Positions 52,931 through 64,000 of a stretch of DNA of 64,000 bases are shown here, piece after piece; position 1 is the stretch's first letter; the number at the start of each line of letters is the position of its first letter. The DNA is from Bradyrhizobium sp. 138 (lineage in GTDB: Bacteria > Pseudomonadota > Alphaproteobacteria > Rhizobiales > Xanthobacteraceae): contig NZ_JADPKT010000003.1 in NCBI RefSeq assembly GCF_023074075.1, positions 542,001 through 606,000 on the forward strand, in the 5' to 3' direction. The position numbers and the translations under genes were made by a program. The notes beneath the pieces were generated by a model that was not told the origin of the DNA, made no database searches, and was given only the letters and a program-made list of their open reading frames with translations.

Positions 52931-54964
52931 CTACGCCGCCCGGATATTGCCCATGAAGCGATCGAGCTCGGCGCGCAGGCGGGTGCTTTCGGATGACAGC
53001 GTCTTGGCCGAGTTCAACACCTCCTCCGAGGCCGAGCCGGTTTCGGCGGCGCCGCGGTTGACCTGGCCGATATCGGTGGCCGCGGTCTGGGTGCCCTGTG
53101 CCACGGTCTGGACGCTGCGCGCGATCTCCTGCGTCGCCGCGCCCTGCTGCTCGACCGCGCTCGCGATCGAGGTCGAGATCGACGAGATCTGGCCGATGGT
53201 CGCCCCGATCTCCTTGATCGCGGCAACCGATTCCGCCGTGGCGCCCTGCATGCCCGTGATGTGCGAGGAAATCTCGTCCGTGGCCTTCGCGGTCTGGCTC
53301 GCCAGCGACTTCACTTCGCTGGCGACCACGGCGAAGCCGCGGCCGGCTTCGCCGGCGCGCGCCGCCTCGATGGTGGCATTGAGCGCCAGCAGATTGGTCT
53401 GCTCGGCGATCGCGGTGATCAGCTTGACCACTTCGCCAATCTGCTGGGCCGCATGCGACAGCTTGCCGATGCGTCCGTCGGTCTCCTTGGCCTGAACCAC
53501 GGCAGCCTCGGCAATGCGGCTGGAATCGCGGACCTGGCGGCCGATCTCCTCGACCGAGGCCGACAGCTCTTCGGTCGCGGTGGCGACCGACTGCATGTTG
53601 GAGGAGGCCTGCTCGGAGACGCCGGCGACCTGGCTCGACAGGCTCTGCGTGGTCTCGGCGGTGCGGGTCAGCGTGGAGGCCGCCGTTTCCAGCTGCACGG
53701 CGGAGGCCGAGACGTTGGAGACGATGGCGCCGACCGCGCTTTCGAAATCGTCGGCAAAGCGGATCAACTCGGCGCGCCGGCTTGCAGCCTGCTCGCGGTT
53801 CTGGACCTCGCTGGCGGCGGCGTCACGCTCGGCCTTTGCAACAGCCTGAACCTTGAACTCCTCGACCGCGCCGGCCATCTCGCCGATCTCGTCCTTGCGG
53901 CCGAGACCCGGCAGGACGACGTCGAAATTGCCCGAGGCCAGCTCGCGCATCGCCTTGCACATCGCGATCATCGGACGCGAGATGCCGTTGCCGAGCATCA
54001 GAGCGAGCACGGCGCCGATGGCGAGGCCGCCGAGCGCCAACATCACCATCAACCGCTCGGTATCCACGATCGTCGCATTGGTGCTCGCTTCGATGCGCTG
54101 CTGATCGGCAGTCAGGTCCGACCGCAGCTCGCCGGAGAGCTTGAGGATGCCCGCCGCCGTCTTGGTCATCTCGCCGTTCAGCTTGACGATGATCTTCACA
54201 TTCTCCGACAGCTTGGTGAAGGAGGTGCGGTATTGCTTCAGCAGATTGCCGATCTCGGTGACGCGGTCGGTGATCTTCTGGTCGTTGGCATAGATCGAGA
54301 CCAACAGGGTCTCCAGGAATTTGACTCGGGCGATCACGCCATCGGCGGTCTTCGGCTCCGGCTTGGCGACGAAGGCGCTGACCGAGGTGGAGACCGCCAG
54401 ATATTGCGAGGTGATGTCCTTGGCTGTGGTCTGGACCGAGGCCAGCCCGGCCAGCGCGGCCGTATCGGCAAGGTCGTCGAACTTGAAACGGATCTTGTTG
54501 CCGACGCTGTTGAGCTCATCGGCCGCGATCTTGTTGTTCTCGCGCGTCAGGGCGATGATTTCGCCGAACACCTTCGTAAAGCGCTGGAATTCGGCCTCGA
54601 GCTTGCCGACCTGCTCGCGGCGGGCGGCACCGGTCGTGGCGGCCATCGACTTTGCGATTGCGTTCTTCAGATTTTCTTCAGCAGCCTTGGCCGCAGTCTC
54701 GTCATCGGCCGCGCCGGTCAGGGTATAAGCCCGCGCCAGCCCCTGATAGGCGATCAGCTCGCGATCGACCGTCCGGGCGAGGTCGGCTTCCGACACGCTG
54801 GTTCGGTAGGAGGCGACGGCGCCCTGGATCCGCTCGAAGCCGAAATAGGCGAAAGCCATACTCACGGCGAGGATGGCGAGCACTGCCACGAAGCCGAGGA
54901 TGATTTTTGCGCGAAAACGCAACGTTGGCAGCTTCGATTGGCGCGACTTCGACGTGACCGACAT
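52931..54964 (-). CDS. Methyl-accepting chemotaxis protein (first of a tandem pair)
   Basis: The 677-residue receptor has membrane helix 1 (about 18-40, [20 protein letters not shown]), a periplasmic sensor domain with helical, four-helix-bundle-like sequence (about 45-315), helix 2 ([20 protein letters not shown]), a HAMP domain ([20 protein letters not shown]) and a long cytoplasmic signalling coil with the hairpin tip [24 protein letters not shown](T)GGGGGA precedes the ATG at 54964. It signals to CheA. From the HAMP domain to the end it is almost identical to the next receptor; the sensor domains differ. The ligand is unknown. Confidence 0.95.
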   Translation of the reverse strand: MSVTSKSRQSKLPTLRFRAKIILGFVAVLAILAVSMAFAYFGFERIQGAVASYRTSVSEADLARTVDRELIAYQGLARAYTLTGAADDETAAKAAEENLKNAIAKSMAATTGAARREQVGKLEAEFQRFTKVFGEIIALTRENNKIAADELNSVGNKIRFKFDDLADTAALAGLASVQTTAKDITSQYLAVSTSVSAFVAKPEPKTADGVIARVKFLETLLVSIYANDQKITDRVTEIGNLLKQYRTSFTKLSENVKIIVKLNGEMTKTAAGILKLSGELRSDLTADQQRIEASTNATIVDTERLMVMLALGGLAIGAVLALMLGNGISRPMIAMCKAMRELASGNFDVVLPGLGRKDEIGEMAGAVEEFKVQAVAKAERDAAASEVQNREQAASRRAELIRFADDFESAVGAIVSNVSASAVQLETAASTLTRTAETTQSLSSQVAGVSEQASSNMQSVATATEELSASVEEIGRQVRDSSRIAEAAVVQAKETDGRIGKLSHAAQQIGEVVKLITAIAEQTNLLALNATIEAARAGEAGRGFAVVASEVKSLASQTAKATDEISSHITGMQGATAESVAAIKEIGATIGQISSISTSIASAVEQQGAATQEIARSVQTVAQGTQTAATDIGQVNRGAAETGSASEEVLNSAKTLSSESTRLRAELDRFMGNIRAA

Positions 54965-55083
54965 TCCCCCACCCCATTCCATTCGCGGAAAACCAGGCGC
55001 AGCCCGAAAGCAGCCCGCTTCCTGACTCTCCGGCACGTTACGGGGCAAAGGATAAGCTGTGGTAAATTTGTGGCACCGCAACT

Positions 55084-55152
55084 GGCGGAGTATGGGTCCC
55101 GGATCTACGCGCGCCTGAGGACGCGCTTGTCCGGGACGACGGCGGAGTATGG
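55084..55152. repeat. Hairpin flanked by 12-base direct repeats between the MCP genes
   Basis: GGCGGAGTATGG occurs at 55084-55095 and again at 55141-55152. Between them, GTCCCGGA (55096-55103) and TCCGGGAC (55130-55137) form a stem. Direct repeats around a palindrome look like a mobile-element footprint, although no transposase is present. Confidence 0.6.
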
Positions 55153-55186
55153 AGCCGCGGCGGTGAGCCTAGAACACCCGCGAGCC

Positions 55187-57226
55187 CTACGCCGCCCGGA
55201 TATTGCCCATGAAGCGATCGAGCTCGGCGCGCAGACGGGTGCTTTCCGATGACAGCGTCTTGGCCGAGTTCAGCACCTCCTCCGAGGCCGAGCCGGTTTC
55301 GGCGGCGCCGCGGTTGACCTGGCCGATATCGGTGGCCGCGGTCTGGGTGCCCTGCGCGACGGTCTGGACGCTGCGCGCGATCTCCTGCGTCGCTGCGCCC
55401 TGCTGCTCGACCGCGCTCGCGATCGAGGTCGAGATCGACGAGATCTGGCCGATGGTCGCCCCGATCTCCTTGATCGCGGCGACCGATTCCGCCGTGGCGC
55501 CCTGCATGCCCGTGATGTGCGAGGAGATCTCGTCCGTGGCCTTCGCGGTCTGGCTCGCCAGCGACTTCACTTCGCTGGCGACCACGGCGAAGCCACGGCC
55601 GGCCTCACCGGCACGCGCCGCCTCGATGGTGGCATTGAGCGCCAGCAGATTGGTCTGCTCGGCGATCGCCGTGATCAGCTTGACCACTTCGCCGATCTGC
55701 TGGGCCGCATGCGAGAGCTTGCCGATGCGCCCGTCGGTCTCCTTGGCCTGAACCACGGCAGCCTCGGCAATGCGGCTGGAGTCGCGGACCTGGCGGCCGA
55801 TCTCCTCGACCGAGGCCGAGAGCTCTTCGGTGGCGGTCGCGACCGACTGCATGTTGGAGGAGGCCTGCTCGGAGACGCCGGCGACCTGGCTCGACAGGCT
55901 CTGCGTGGTCTCGGCGGTGCGGGTCAGCGTCGAGGCCGCCGTTTCCAGCTGCACGGCCGAGGCCGAGACGTTGGAGACGATGGCGCCGACCGCGCTTTCG
56001 AAATCGTCGGCAAAGCGGATCAGCTCGGCGCGCCGGCTGGCAGCCTGCTCGCGGTTCTGGGCCTCGCTGGCGGCGGCGTCACGCTCGGCCTTTGCGACAG
56101 CCTGGACCTTGAACTCCTCGATCGCACCGGCCATCTCGCCGATCTCGTCCTTGCGGCCGAGACCCGGCAGCACGACGTCGAAATTGCCCGAGGCCAGCTC
56201 GCGCATCGCCTTGCACATCGCGATCATCGGACGCGAGATGCCGGTGCCGAGCAGGAAGGCGAGAACCGCACCAAGCAGCGTACCGCCAATCGCGAGGATC
56301 AGAACCAGTTGCTCGGTCCGCCCGATGGTCGCTTCCGACTCCTGGTCCAGCCGTTGCTGTTCGGCGACGAGGTCCGCCTTCATGGCGGTCGCGCCTTGCA
56401 GGATCGCGCCGGCCGAGCGGCTCATCTCGGTGACGAGGTCGTCGACCAGTTTGGCTTGCGCGATCAGCTTCTCCAGTGCTTCGCGATAGGCGGTGAGAAA
56501 CGCTTTGGCCTCTTTCAGGCCGGCGACGATCTTGTCGTCCATGGAATAGACCGCGCCGAGTGAGTTCTCGACGAACTTCAGTCGCGCCATCGCACTTGCT
56601 CCGATGGCCTGGTCGGAGTTGAGGATGAAATTGCTCGCGGCCGCACTGGCGGTCTGGAATTGGGCGTTGACCTGCTTGGTGCCGAACTCGATCGCCTGCG
56701 CCTCGGAGTCGGAGGCGTTGTTACCGACGTCATCCAGCTTGTATTTCAGCAGGTTGGCGTTGCGCTGAAGCTGATTCTGGACCAGAAGCGCGCTGTCGCG
56801 CTTGGCCTGCAGTATCTTGGCGAAAGTCGCCGAGAAGTTGGAGAATTCCTTGGCGAGCTTGTTCAGGCTCTCCAGCCGCGCCGGCTTCTTGGCATTCTTG
56901 ATCGCCTGATCGATGGCATTCTTCAGGCTGGCTTCAGTGTCCAGCGCCGCCTTGGCGTCGTCTTCCTTACCGGTCACCACGAAGTAACGGGCGGCCGAGC
57001 GATAGCCGAGCAGTTCGCGATCGATATTGCGGGCAAGATCGGCCTCCGAGACGCTGCCACGGTAGGATCCGACGCCGTCCGAAACGCGCTCGAAGCCGAA
57101 ATAGGAGAAGGCCATGCTGCCGGCGGAGATCGCCAGCACGACGGCAAAACCGAGGATGATCTTGGCGCGGAACCTGAGCGTGGGAAATATTGTGCGCTTT
57201 GACGGCGACGCGGTACGCCCGGACAT
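55187..57226 (-). CDS. Methyl-accepting chemotaxis protein (second of a tandem pair)
   Basis: The 679-residue receptor has helix 1 ([20 protein letters not shown]), a periplasmic sensor domain, helix 2 ([20 protein letters not shown]), HAMP and a cytoplasmic signalling domain with the standard tip [20 protein letters not shown]. The start at 57226 matches the ribosome-binding site of its neighbour. From HAMP to the C-terminus only a few residues differ from the first receptor, whereas sensor domains have clearly diverged, so the two receptors share output but should read different stimuli. It lies directly before, and divergent from, the coxSLM genes. Confidence 0.95.
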   Translation of the reverse strand: MSGRTASPSKRTIFPTLRFRAKIILGFAVVLAISAGSMAFSYFGFERVSDGVGSYRGSVSEADLARNIDRELLGYRSAARYFVVTGKEDDAKAALDTEASLKNAIDQAIKNAKKPARLESLNKLAKEFSNFSATFAKILQAKRDSALLVQNQLQRNANLLKYKLDDVGNNASDSEAQAIEFGTKQVNAQFQTASAAASNFILNSDQAIGASAMARLKFVENSLGAVYSMDDKIVAGLKEAKAFLTAYREALEKLIAQAKLVDDLVTEMSRSAGAILQGATAMKADLVAEQQRLDQESEATIGRTEQLVLILAIGGTLLGAVLAFLLGTGISRPMIAMCKAMRELASGNFDVVLPGLGRKDEIGEMAGAIEEFKVQAVAKAERDAAASEAQNREQAASRRAELIRFADDFESAVGAIVSNVSASAVQLETAASTLTRTAETTQSLSSQVAGVSEQASSNMQSVATATEELSASVEEIGRQVRDSSRIAEAAVVQAKETDGRIGKLSHAAQQIGEVVKLITAIAEQTNLLALNATIEAARAGEAGRGFAVVASEVKSLASQTAKATDEISSHITGMQGATAESVAAIKEIGATIGQISSISTSIASAVEQQGAATQEIARSVQTVAQGTQTAATDIGQVNRGAAETGSASEEVLNSAKTLSSESTRLRAELDRFMGNIRAA

Positions 57227-57616
57227 TCCCACCCCCATTATTTATTCCAAACAGCCGCGATCCGAAGGCGCCCCGCCTCCCCGACCGCATGCGCAAAACT
57301 AAGGCAGAATCAATAAGGGGCGGTAAATTCGTCCTATCTGCGCGCTTCGGCCTCCTCGGCCAAAAGGCCCACCAATGGGGGCACCTGCTGGCATCCCACG
57401 CAACTGCGCACCTTAATATGAGAATATGCTGGGAATCGCGCTCGCCCTCGCCTCAGCCGCCTAGCCGAGGACGCCGACTCGCGGCTGCAAGCCATTGTGT
57501 CCCCGGCTGGATCAATGACTTTTCCATGACGCGGGCGACCAAAATCCTAGTTGCAAAGTTCCGGGTGGCTGTCTCTAATTAGAAACAATCAAAATCAATC
57601 CCGGGAGGACTACACC
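57227..57616. other. Divergent region between the MCP and coxS
   Basis: These 390 bases have no convincing gene and should hold promoters for the second receptor and coxSLM. A sequence resembling a sigma-54 promoter (TGGCATCCCACGCAACTGC) was checked and has the wrong spacing. GGGAGGA lies just before the coxS GTG. Confidence 0.5.
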
Positions 57617-58102
<486 letters not shown>

Positions 58103-58182
58103 GGCGGCCGCCTCAACAAGAAAACCACTGCGCTTTCGAGGGAAAGCGCGGGTCAACGAATTTCCGGTCGGGAGGACCAGAC

Positions 58183-60525
<2,343 letters not shown>

Positions 60526-60539
60526 GAGGAGGACCGAAG

Positions 60540-61340
60540 ATGTACCAGACCACTTATCATCGCGCTTCCTCGGTCGACGAAGCCGTCAGCCTGTTCGGCA
60601 AGAGCAGCGAGGCGAAATTCCTCGCCGGCGGCCAGACGCTGTTGCCGGTCATGAAGCAGCGCCTCGCCAGTCCGTCTGATGTCATCGACCTCGGCAAGAT
60701 CAAGGAGTTGCAGGGCGTCGAGCTGTCAGGCGACACTTTGACCATCAAGGCCGCCACGACCTATTACGACATCATGACGAACGCCGATGTGAAGAAGGCG
60801 ATTCCCGCGATCGCCTATCTCACCTCGGTGCTCGGCGATCCCGCGGTACGCTATCGCGGCACGATCGGCGGCTCGATCGCCAACAACGATCCCGCGGCGG
60901 ATTTCCCCGCCGCGCTGCTCGCGCTCGGCGCCACCGTCAAAACCAACAAGCGGTCGATTGCGGCGGAGGACTTCTTCCAGGGCCTGTTCTCGACGGCGCT
61001 CGAAGACGGCGAGATCATCACAGCCGTGTCGTTCCCGGTGCCGGCGAAGGCAGGCTATGAGAAGATGCGGCATCCGGCGTCGCGTTTCGCCTTGACCGGC
61101 GTGTTCGTCGCGCAGACCAAATCGGGTGAGGTTCGGGTGGCCGCCACAGGCGCCTCGCAGAGCGGTGTGATGCGGGTGCCCGCGATCGAAGCCGCGCTGA
61201 AGGCGAACTGGTCGCCATCGGCGATCGACAGCGTCAGCATTTCGGCAAGCGGATTGCTGGCCGACATCCACGGCACCGCCGAGTACCGGGCTAATCTGGT
61301 CAAGGTGATGGCGCAACGCGCGGTCGCTGCCGCGAGCTGA
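60540..61340 (+). CDS. coxM: CO-dehydrogenase-type FAD-binding medium subunit
   Basis: The 266-residue flavoprotein accepts electrons from coxS clusters. It starts at an ATG 14 bases after the coxL stop, with AGGAGG upstream (MYQTTYHRASSVDEAVSLFG). FLAGGQTLLPVMKQRLASP and RGTIGGSIANNDPAADFPA are the two FAD-binding motifs; the C-terminal CO-dehydrogenase flavoprotein domain includes VRVAATGASQSGVMRVP. It completes the S-L-M set. A repeat then a strong terminator follow. Confidence 0.94.
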   Translation: MYQTTYHRASSVDEAVSLFGKSSEAKFLAGGQTLLPVMKQRLASPSDVIDLGKIKELQGVELSGDTLTIKAATTYYDIMTNADVKKAIPAIAYLTSVLGDPAVRYRGTIGGSIANNDPAADFPAALLALGATVKTNKRSIAAEDFFQGLFSTALEDGEIITAVSFPVPAKAGYEKMRHPASRFALTGVFVAQTKSGEVRVAATGASQSGVMRVPAIEAALKANWSPSAIDSVSISASGLLADIHGTAEYRANLVKVMAQRAVAAAS

Positions 61341-61417
61341 GCATGATCCGGAAAAGTGTGAAGCGGTTTTCCGACCAGATCATGCTCAAAAGACACTAAA
61401 GCGCGGTTGCGCTTTAG
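61339..61417. repeat. Two palindromes after coxM (CCGGAAAAGTG family)
   Basis: GAGCATGATC (61339-61348) and GATCATGCTC (61378-61387) are perfect ten-base arms overlapping the coxM stop codon. Then CTAAAGCGC-GGTT-GCGCTTTAG (61396-61417) forms a second hairpin. The core matches 12531-12562 inverted. Confidence 0.7.
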
Positions 61418-61439
61418 CGTCTCGACACAAATTTTCCGC

Positions 61440-61471
61440 GGCGCGCACTTCGGTGCGCGCCGTTTTATTTT
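61440..61471 (+). terminator. Strong terminator for the coxSLM operon
   Basis: GGCGCGCAC-TTCG-GTGCGCGCC, a nine-base perfect stem with a stable UUCG tetraloop, is followed by GTTTTATTTT. This is a textbook rho-independent terminator placed about 100 bases after coxM. Confidence 0.88.
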
Positions 61472-61612
61472 GCCCATGCGGCATGAAAACCGCTTGCCTC
61501 GCTGGTGCGAAGGCGAGAAAAGTTAATCAGCCAATTAACTCGCCCCAAAGAGCAATGTCAGAGGTGATTGCCGCACCACCGGCATCCGCCCGCGACCCGA
61601 GGAAACAACAAC

Positions 61613-62725
61613 GTGCTCGACAAACCAGCCCCCACCTCGACCATCCGCACCTCCGGCCCGCTCTCGGGCTTCCGCATCGTCGAATTCGCCGGCATCGGGC
61701 CCGGCCCGTTCGCCTGCATGATGCTGGCCGACATGGGCGCCGAAGTCGTCACGCTCGACCGCGTCGGCGCCAAGAAGAGCATGAAGTCGGTGGCGGGGCG
61801 CGGCCGCAAGGTGATCGAGCTCGACCTCAAGGACAAGGCAGCGATCGCACAGGTGCTCGACCTGCTCGCCAGCGCCGACGCGCTGGTCGAAGGCTTCCGT
61901 CCCGGCGTGATGGAGCGGCTCGGCCTCGGGCCCGATGTCGTGCTCGCACGCAACCCGAAGCTGGTCTACGGCCGCATGACCGGCTGGGGCCAGGAAGGCC
62001 CGCTGGCGAACGCGGCCGGCCACGACATCAATTACATCTCCATCACCGGTGCGCTCGCCGCCATCGGCACGAAGGACGCGCCGGTGCCGCCGCTCAATCT
62101 GGTCGGTGATTTCGGCGGCGGCGCGCTCTATCTCGTCGTCGGCGTGCTCGCCGCGCTGCTGGAAGCATCAAAGTCCGGCAAGGGCCAGGTCGTCGATGCC
62201 GCGATGTGCGACGGCGCGGCCTCGCTGATGTCGTTCTTCTTCGACATGACCACGATGGGACGCTGGACCGAAGGGCGCAACCAGAACTTCCTCGACGGCG
62301 GCGCGCATTTCTACGGTGTCTATGAATGCGCCTGCGGGCACTTCATTTCGATCGGCTCGATCGAGCCGCAGTTCTACGCGCTGCTTCGCGAGCATGCGGG
62401 CCTGACGGACGCCGATTTCGACGCGCAGATGGACCGCAACGCCTGGCCGGCGCTGAAGGAGAAGCTCAAGGCGGTGTTCAAGAGCAAGACGCGCGAGGAC
62501 TGGTGCAAGATCATGGAAGGCACCGACATCTGCTTCGCGCCGGTGCTGACCATGTCGGAGGCCACGCAGCATCCGCACATGGTCGCGCGCAACGTCTTCG
62601 TCGAACGTCACGGCGTGAAACAGCCCGCCCCCGCGCCGCGTTTCTCGCGCACACCGTCGGCAGTACGCGAGCCGGAGGGCGCGGAGATCGGGGCGGTGAT
62701 GGCTGCGTGGAAGGCAGGGAAGTAG
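61613..62725 (+). CDS. CaiB/BaiF-family CoA transferase, alpha-methylacyl-CoA racemase-like
   Basis: A GTG start at 61613 with GAGG upstream gives 370 residues. GFRIVEFAGIGPGPFACMML, ADALVEGFRPGVMERLGLGP and LVYGRMTGWGQEGPLANAAG are typical of alpha-methylacyl-CoA racemases within family III CoA transferases, and AGHDINY holds the catalytic His/Asp. It should epimerise 2-methylacyl-CoA during branched fatty acid or sterol breakdown. Its expression is probably separate from coxSLM because of the terminator upstream. Confidence 0.9.
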   Translation: MLDKPAPTSTIRTSGPLSGFRIVEFAGIGPGPFACMMLADMGAEVVTLDRVGAKKSMKSVAGRGRKVIELDLKDKAAIAQVLDLLASADALVEGFRPGVMERLGLGPDVVLARNPKLVYGRMTGWGQEGPLANAAGHDINYISITGALAAIGTKDAPVPPLNLVGDFGGGALYLVVGVLAALLEASKSGKGQVVDAAMCDGAASLMSFFFDMTTMGRWTEGRNQNFLDGGAHFYGVYECACGHFISIGSIEPQFYALLREHAGLTDADFDAQMDRNAWPALKEKLKAVFKSKTREDWCKIMEGTDICFAPVLTMSEATQHPHMVARNVFVERHGVKQPAPAPRFSRTPSAVREPEGAEIGAVMAAWKAGK

Positions 62726-62739
62726 TCCCACGCGCGAAT

Positions 62740-62834
62740 CCGTAGGGTGGGCAAAGGCGCGCTTGCGCCGTGCCACATTCTCCCCGCAATTTGATAAAGG
62801 TGGTGGGCACGCTTGCGCTTTGCCCACCCGACGG
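62740..62834. repeat. Inverted repeat, CCGTAGGGTGGGCAAAG type
   Basis: CCGTAGGGTGGGCAAAG at one end matches CTTTGCCCACCCGACGG at the other with one mismatch, enclosing GGCGCGCTTGCGCC and GGTGGGCACGCTTGCG. It belongs with 52828-52919 and separates convergent genes. Confidence 0.75.
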
Positions 62835-62856
62835 CAGCGTGAGTGACCGCGGCGAC

Positions 62857-63972
62857 CTACGCCGCGTCCACCTTCAGCACCCCGCGCCGGATCTGATCCT
62901 CCTCGATCGATTCGAACAGGGCCTTGAAATTGCCCTCGCCGAACCCGTCGTCGCCCTTGCGCTGGATGAATTCGAAGAAGATCGGGCCGATGGCGTTCGC
63001 CGAGAAGATCTGCAGCAGCACCTTGGTCTGGCCGCCCTCGACCACGCCCTCGCCGTCGATCAGGATGCCGTTCTTCTGGAGGCGCGCGAGGTCCTCGCCA
63101 TGCTTGGGCAGGCGCGTATCGATCTTCTCGAAATAAGTGTCGGGCGGCGGCGGCATGAACGGCAGGCCGGCCTCACGCAGGTCTTCGATGGTGCGGTAGA
63201 TATCGCGGCAGCCGCAGGCGATGTGCTGGATGCCTTCGCCACGATAGGTCTTCAGATATTCCTCGATCTGGCCGGACTCGCCGGCGTCCTCATTGATCGG
63301 AATCCGGATCTTGCCGTCCGGGCTGGTCAGCGCGCGCGAGAACAGGCCGGAGGCGCGACCCTCGATGTCGAAGAAGCGGATCTGGCGGAAGTTGAAAAGC
63401 TTCTCGTAGAAGCCGGCCCAGACATCCATGCGGCCGCGATGGACGTTGTGGGTGAGGTGGTCGAGATAGAACAGGCCGGCGCCGACCGGCCGCGGGTCGC
63501 GCGCGCCCAGCCATTCGAATTCGGCATCATAGGCCGAGCCCTTGGCGCCGTAGCGATCGACCAGATAGAGCAGGCTGCCGCCGATGCCCTTGATCGCGGG
63601 CACATCGAGCGTCTTCTGGGCCGACGACACATCGGCCGGCTCGGCGCCGAGCGAAATCGCGCGCTCATAAGCCGCCTTCGCATCGACGACGCGGAACGCC
63701 ATCGAGGGCGCGCAGGGGCCGTGCGCGGCGACGAACTCGGTGCCGTGGGTGCCGGGCTCCTCATTGACGAGATAATTGATATCGCCCTGGCGATAGACCG
63801 TGATCTTCTTGCTCTTGTGGCGCGCGACGGGCGCATAGCCCATCAGCTTGAAGAGCGCGTGCAACTCGCCCGGATTGGGGTGGGCATATTCGACGAACTC
63901 GAAGCCGTCGGTCCCCATCGGATTGTCGGCGCTGACAGTGGCAGGCGGCGCATCGTGCGGAAACGGTCCCAT
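62857..63972 (-). CDS. hppD: 4-hydroxyphenylpyruvate dioxygenase
   Basis: HppD turns 4-hydroxyphenylpyruvate into homogentisate in tyrosine catabolism, using non-heme iron. The 371-residue enzyme has two glyoxalase-like domains and the iron ligands H172 (LDHLTHNV), H250 (GEGIQHIACG) and E334 (GPIFFEFIQRKG). GFEFVEYAHPNPGELHALF near the start is also typical. A GGGAGAG site precedes the ATG at 63972. The 28 bases to the window edge hold only its upstream region. Confidence 0.97.
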   Translation of the reverse strand: MGPFPHDAPPATVSADNPMGTDGFEFVEYAHPNPGELHALFKLMGYAPVARHKSKKITVYRQGDINYLVNEEPGTHGTEFVAAHGPCAPSMAFRVVDAKAAYERAISLGAEPADVSSAQKTLDVPAIKGIGGSLLYLVDRYGAKGSAYDAEFEWLGARDPRPVGAGLFYLDHLTHNVHRGRMDVWAGFYEKLFNFRQIRFFDIEGRASGLFSRALTSPDGKIRIPINEDAGESGQIEEYLKTYRGEGIQHIACGCRDIYRTIEDLREAGLPFMPPPPDTYFEKIDTRLPKHGEDLARLQKNGILIDGEGVVEGGQTKVLLQIFSANAIGPIFFEFIQRKGDDGFGEGNFKALFESIEEDQIRRGVLKVDAA

Positions 63973-64000
63973 TGGCTACTCTCCCAAATTGCTGCTGGGA

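Noticed and set aside
53261..55252. 663-codon plus-strand open frame
   Set aside because: It is antisense to the first chemoreceptor, and a similar shadow appears over the second, as expected from their identity.
57378..57400. Sigma-54 promoter before coxS
   Set aside because: A GG element is present but GC is not at the required spacing.

Overview
This window reads as a GC-rich alphaproteobacterial chromosome, most likely Bradyrhizobium or a close relative. The signs are: permissive GC-biased codons; polyhydroxybutyrate genes beside a PhaR regulator; an ACC deaminase with its Lrp-type regulator; a form II CO-dehydrogenase-like coxSLM set; alphaproteobacterial DUF1178, DUF4167 and DUF3175 proteins; and many short inverted repeats between genes of the kind common in bradyrhizobia. 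The genus is an inference from gene content; no 16S gene is present.

Layout. 0-12.5 kb: 5' part of secA, an exported parvulin isomerase, argJ, a TadG-like protein, mutT, an NDUFAF5-like methyltransferase, then a tight comF/grxC/nitrilase/DUF1178 run, a DMT transporter, ubiG, a PH-domain membrane protein and lysC. 12.8-20.5 kb: ptsP, prfA-prmC, a possible structured RNA leader before a DUF4167 protein, a methyltransferase, gloB and a cupin. 20.5-25.3 kb: a second DMT transporter and the PHB block (phbB, phbA, divergent phaR). 25.3-36 kb: class IV aminotransferase, HSL-type esterase, small orphan genes, acdR/acdS, recQ, a polysaccharide deacetylase and a methionine pair (metY-metA).

Roughly 36.0-40.2 kb is visibly AT-richer and is the most unusual part. 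All four genes lie on the minus strand in transcription order: a 92-residue secreted or anchored peptide ending in three consecutive F-x-[K/N] tetrads, a radical SAM/SPASM enzyme with the CYLPDR sequence I associate with GrrM/OscB cyclophane synthases, a small two-helix membrane protein, and a membrane-anchored TPR protein whose N-terminus is a paralogue of the small protein. I read this as a RiPP (triceptide/cyclophane peptide) operon with two accessory membrane proteins for which I know no described role. It starts 37 bases after an amidase stop codon.

40.2-52.8 kb: an amidase with a histone-H1-like lysine/alanine tail, an MFS/aldo-keto reductase pair divergent from a LysR gene, a nitroreductase, an L,D-transpeptidase, tRNA-Ser(GGA), a small exported protein, otsA, otsB with an upstream MFS transporter, and DUF3175. 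52.9-57.2 kb: two tandem chemoreceptors with almost identical signalling halves. 57.6-64 kb: coxSLM, a strong UUCG terminator, an alpha-methylacyl-CoA racemase-like CoA transferase, and 4-hydroxyphenylpyruvate dioxygenase.

Most genes are housekeeping or central metabolism. Start codons were chosen by ribosome-binding sites, spacing and family length, and are less certain than reading frames. No CRISPR array, complete insertion sequence, phage or rRNA gene was seen.
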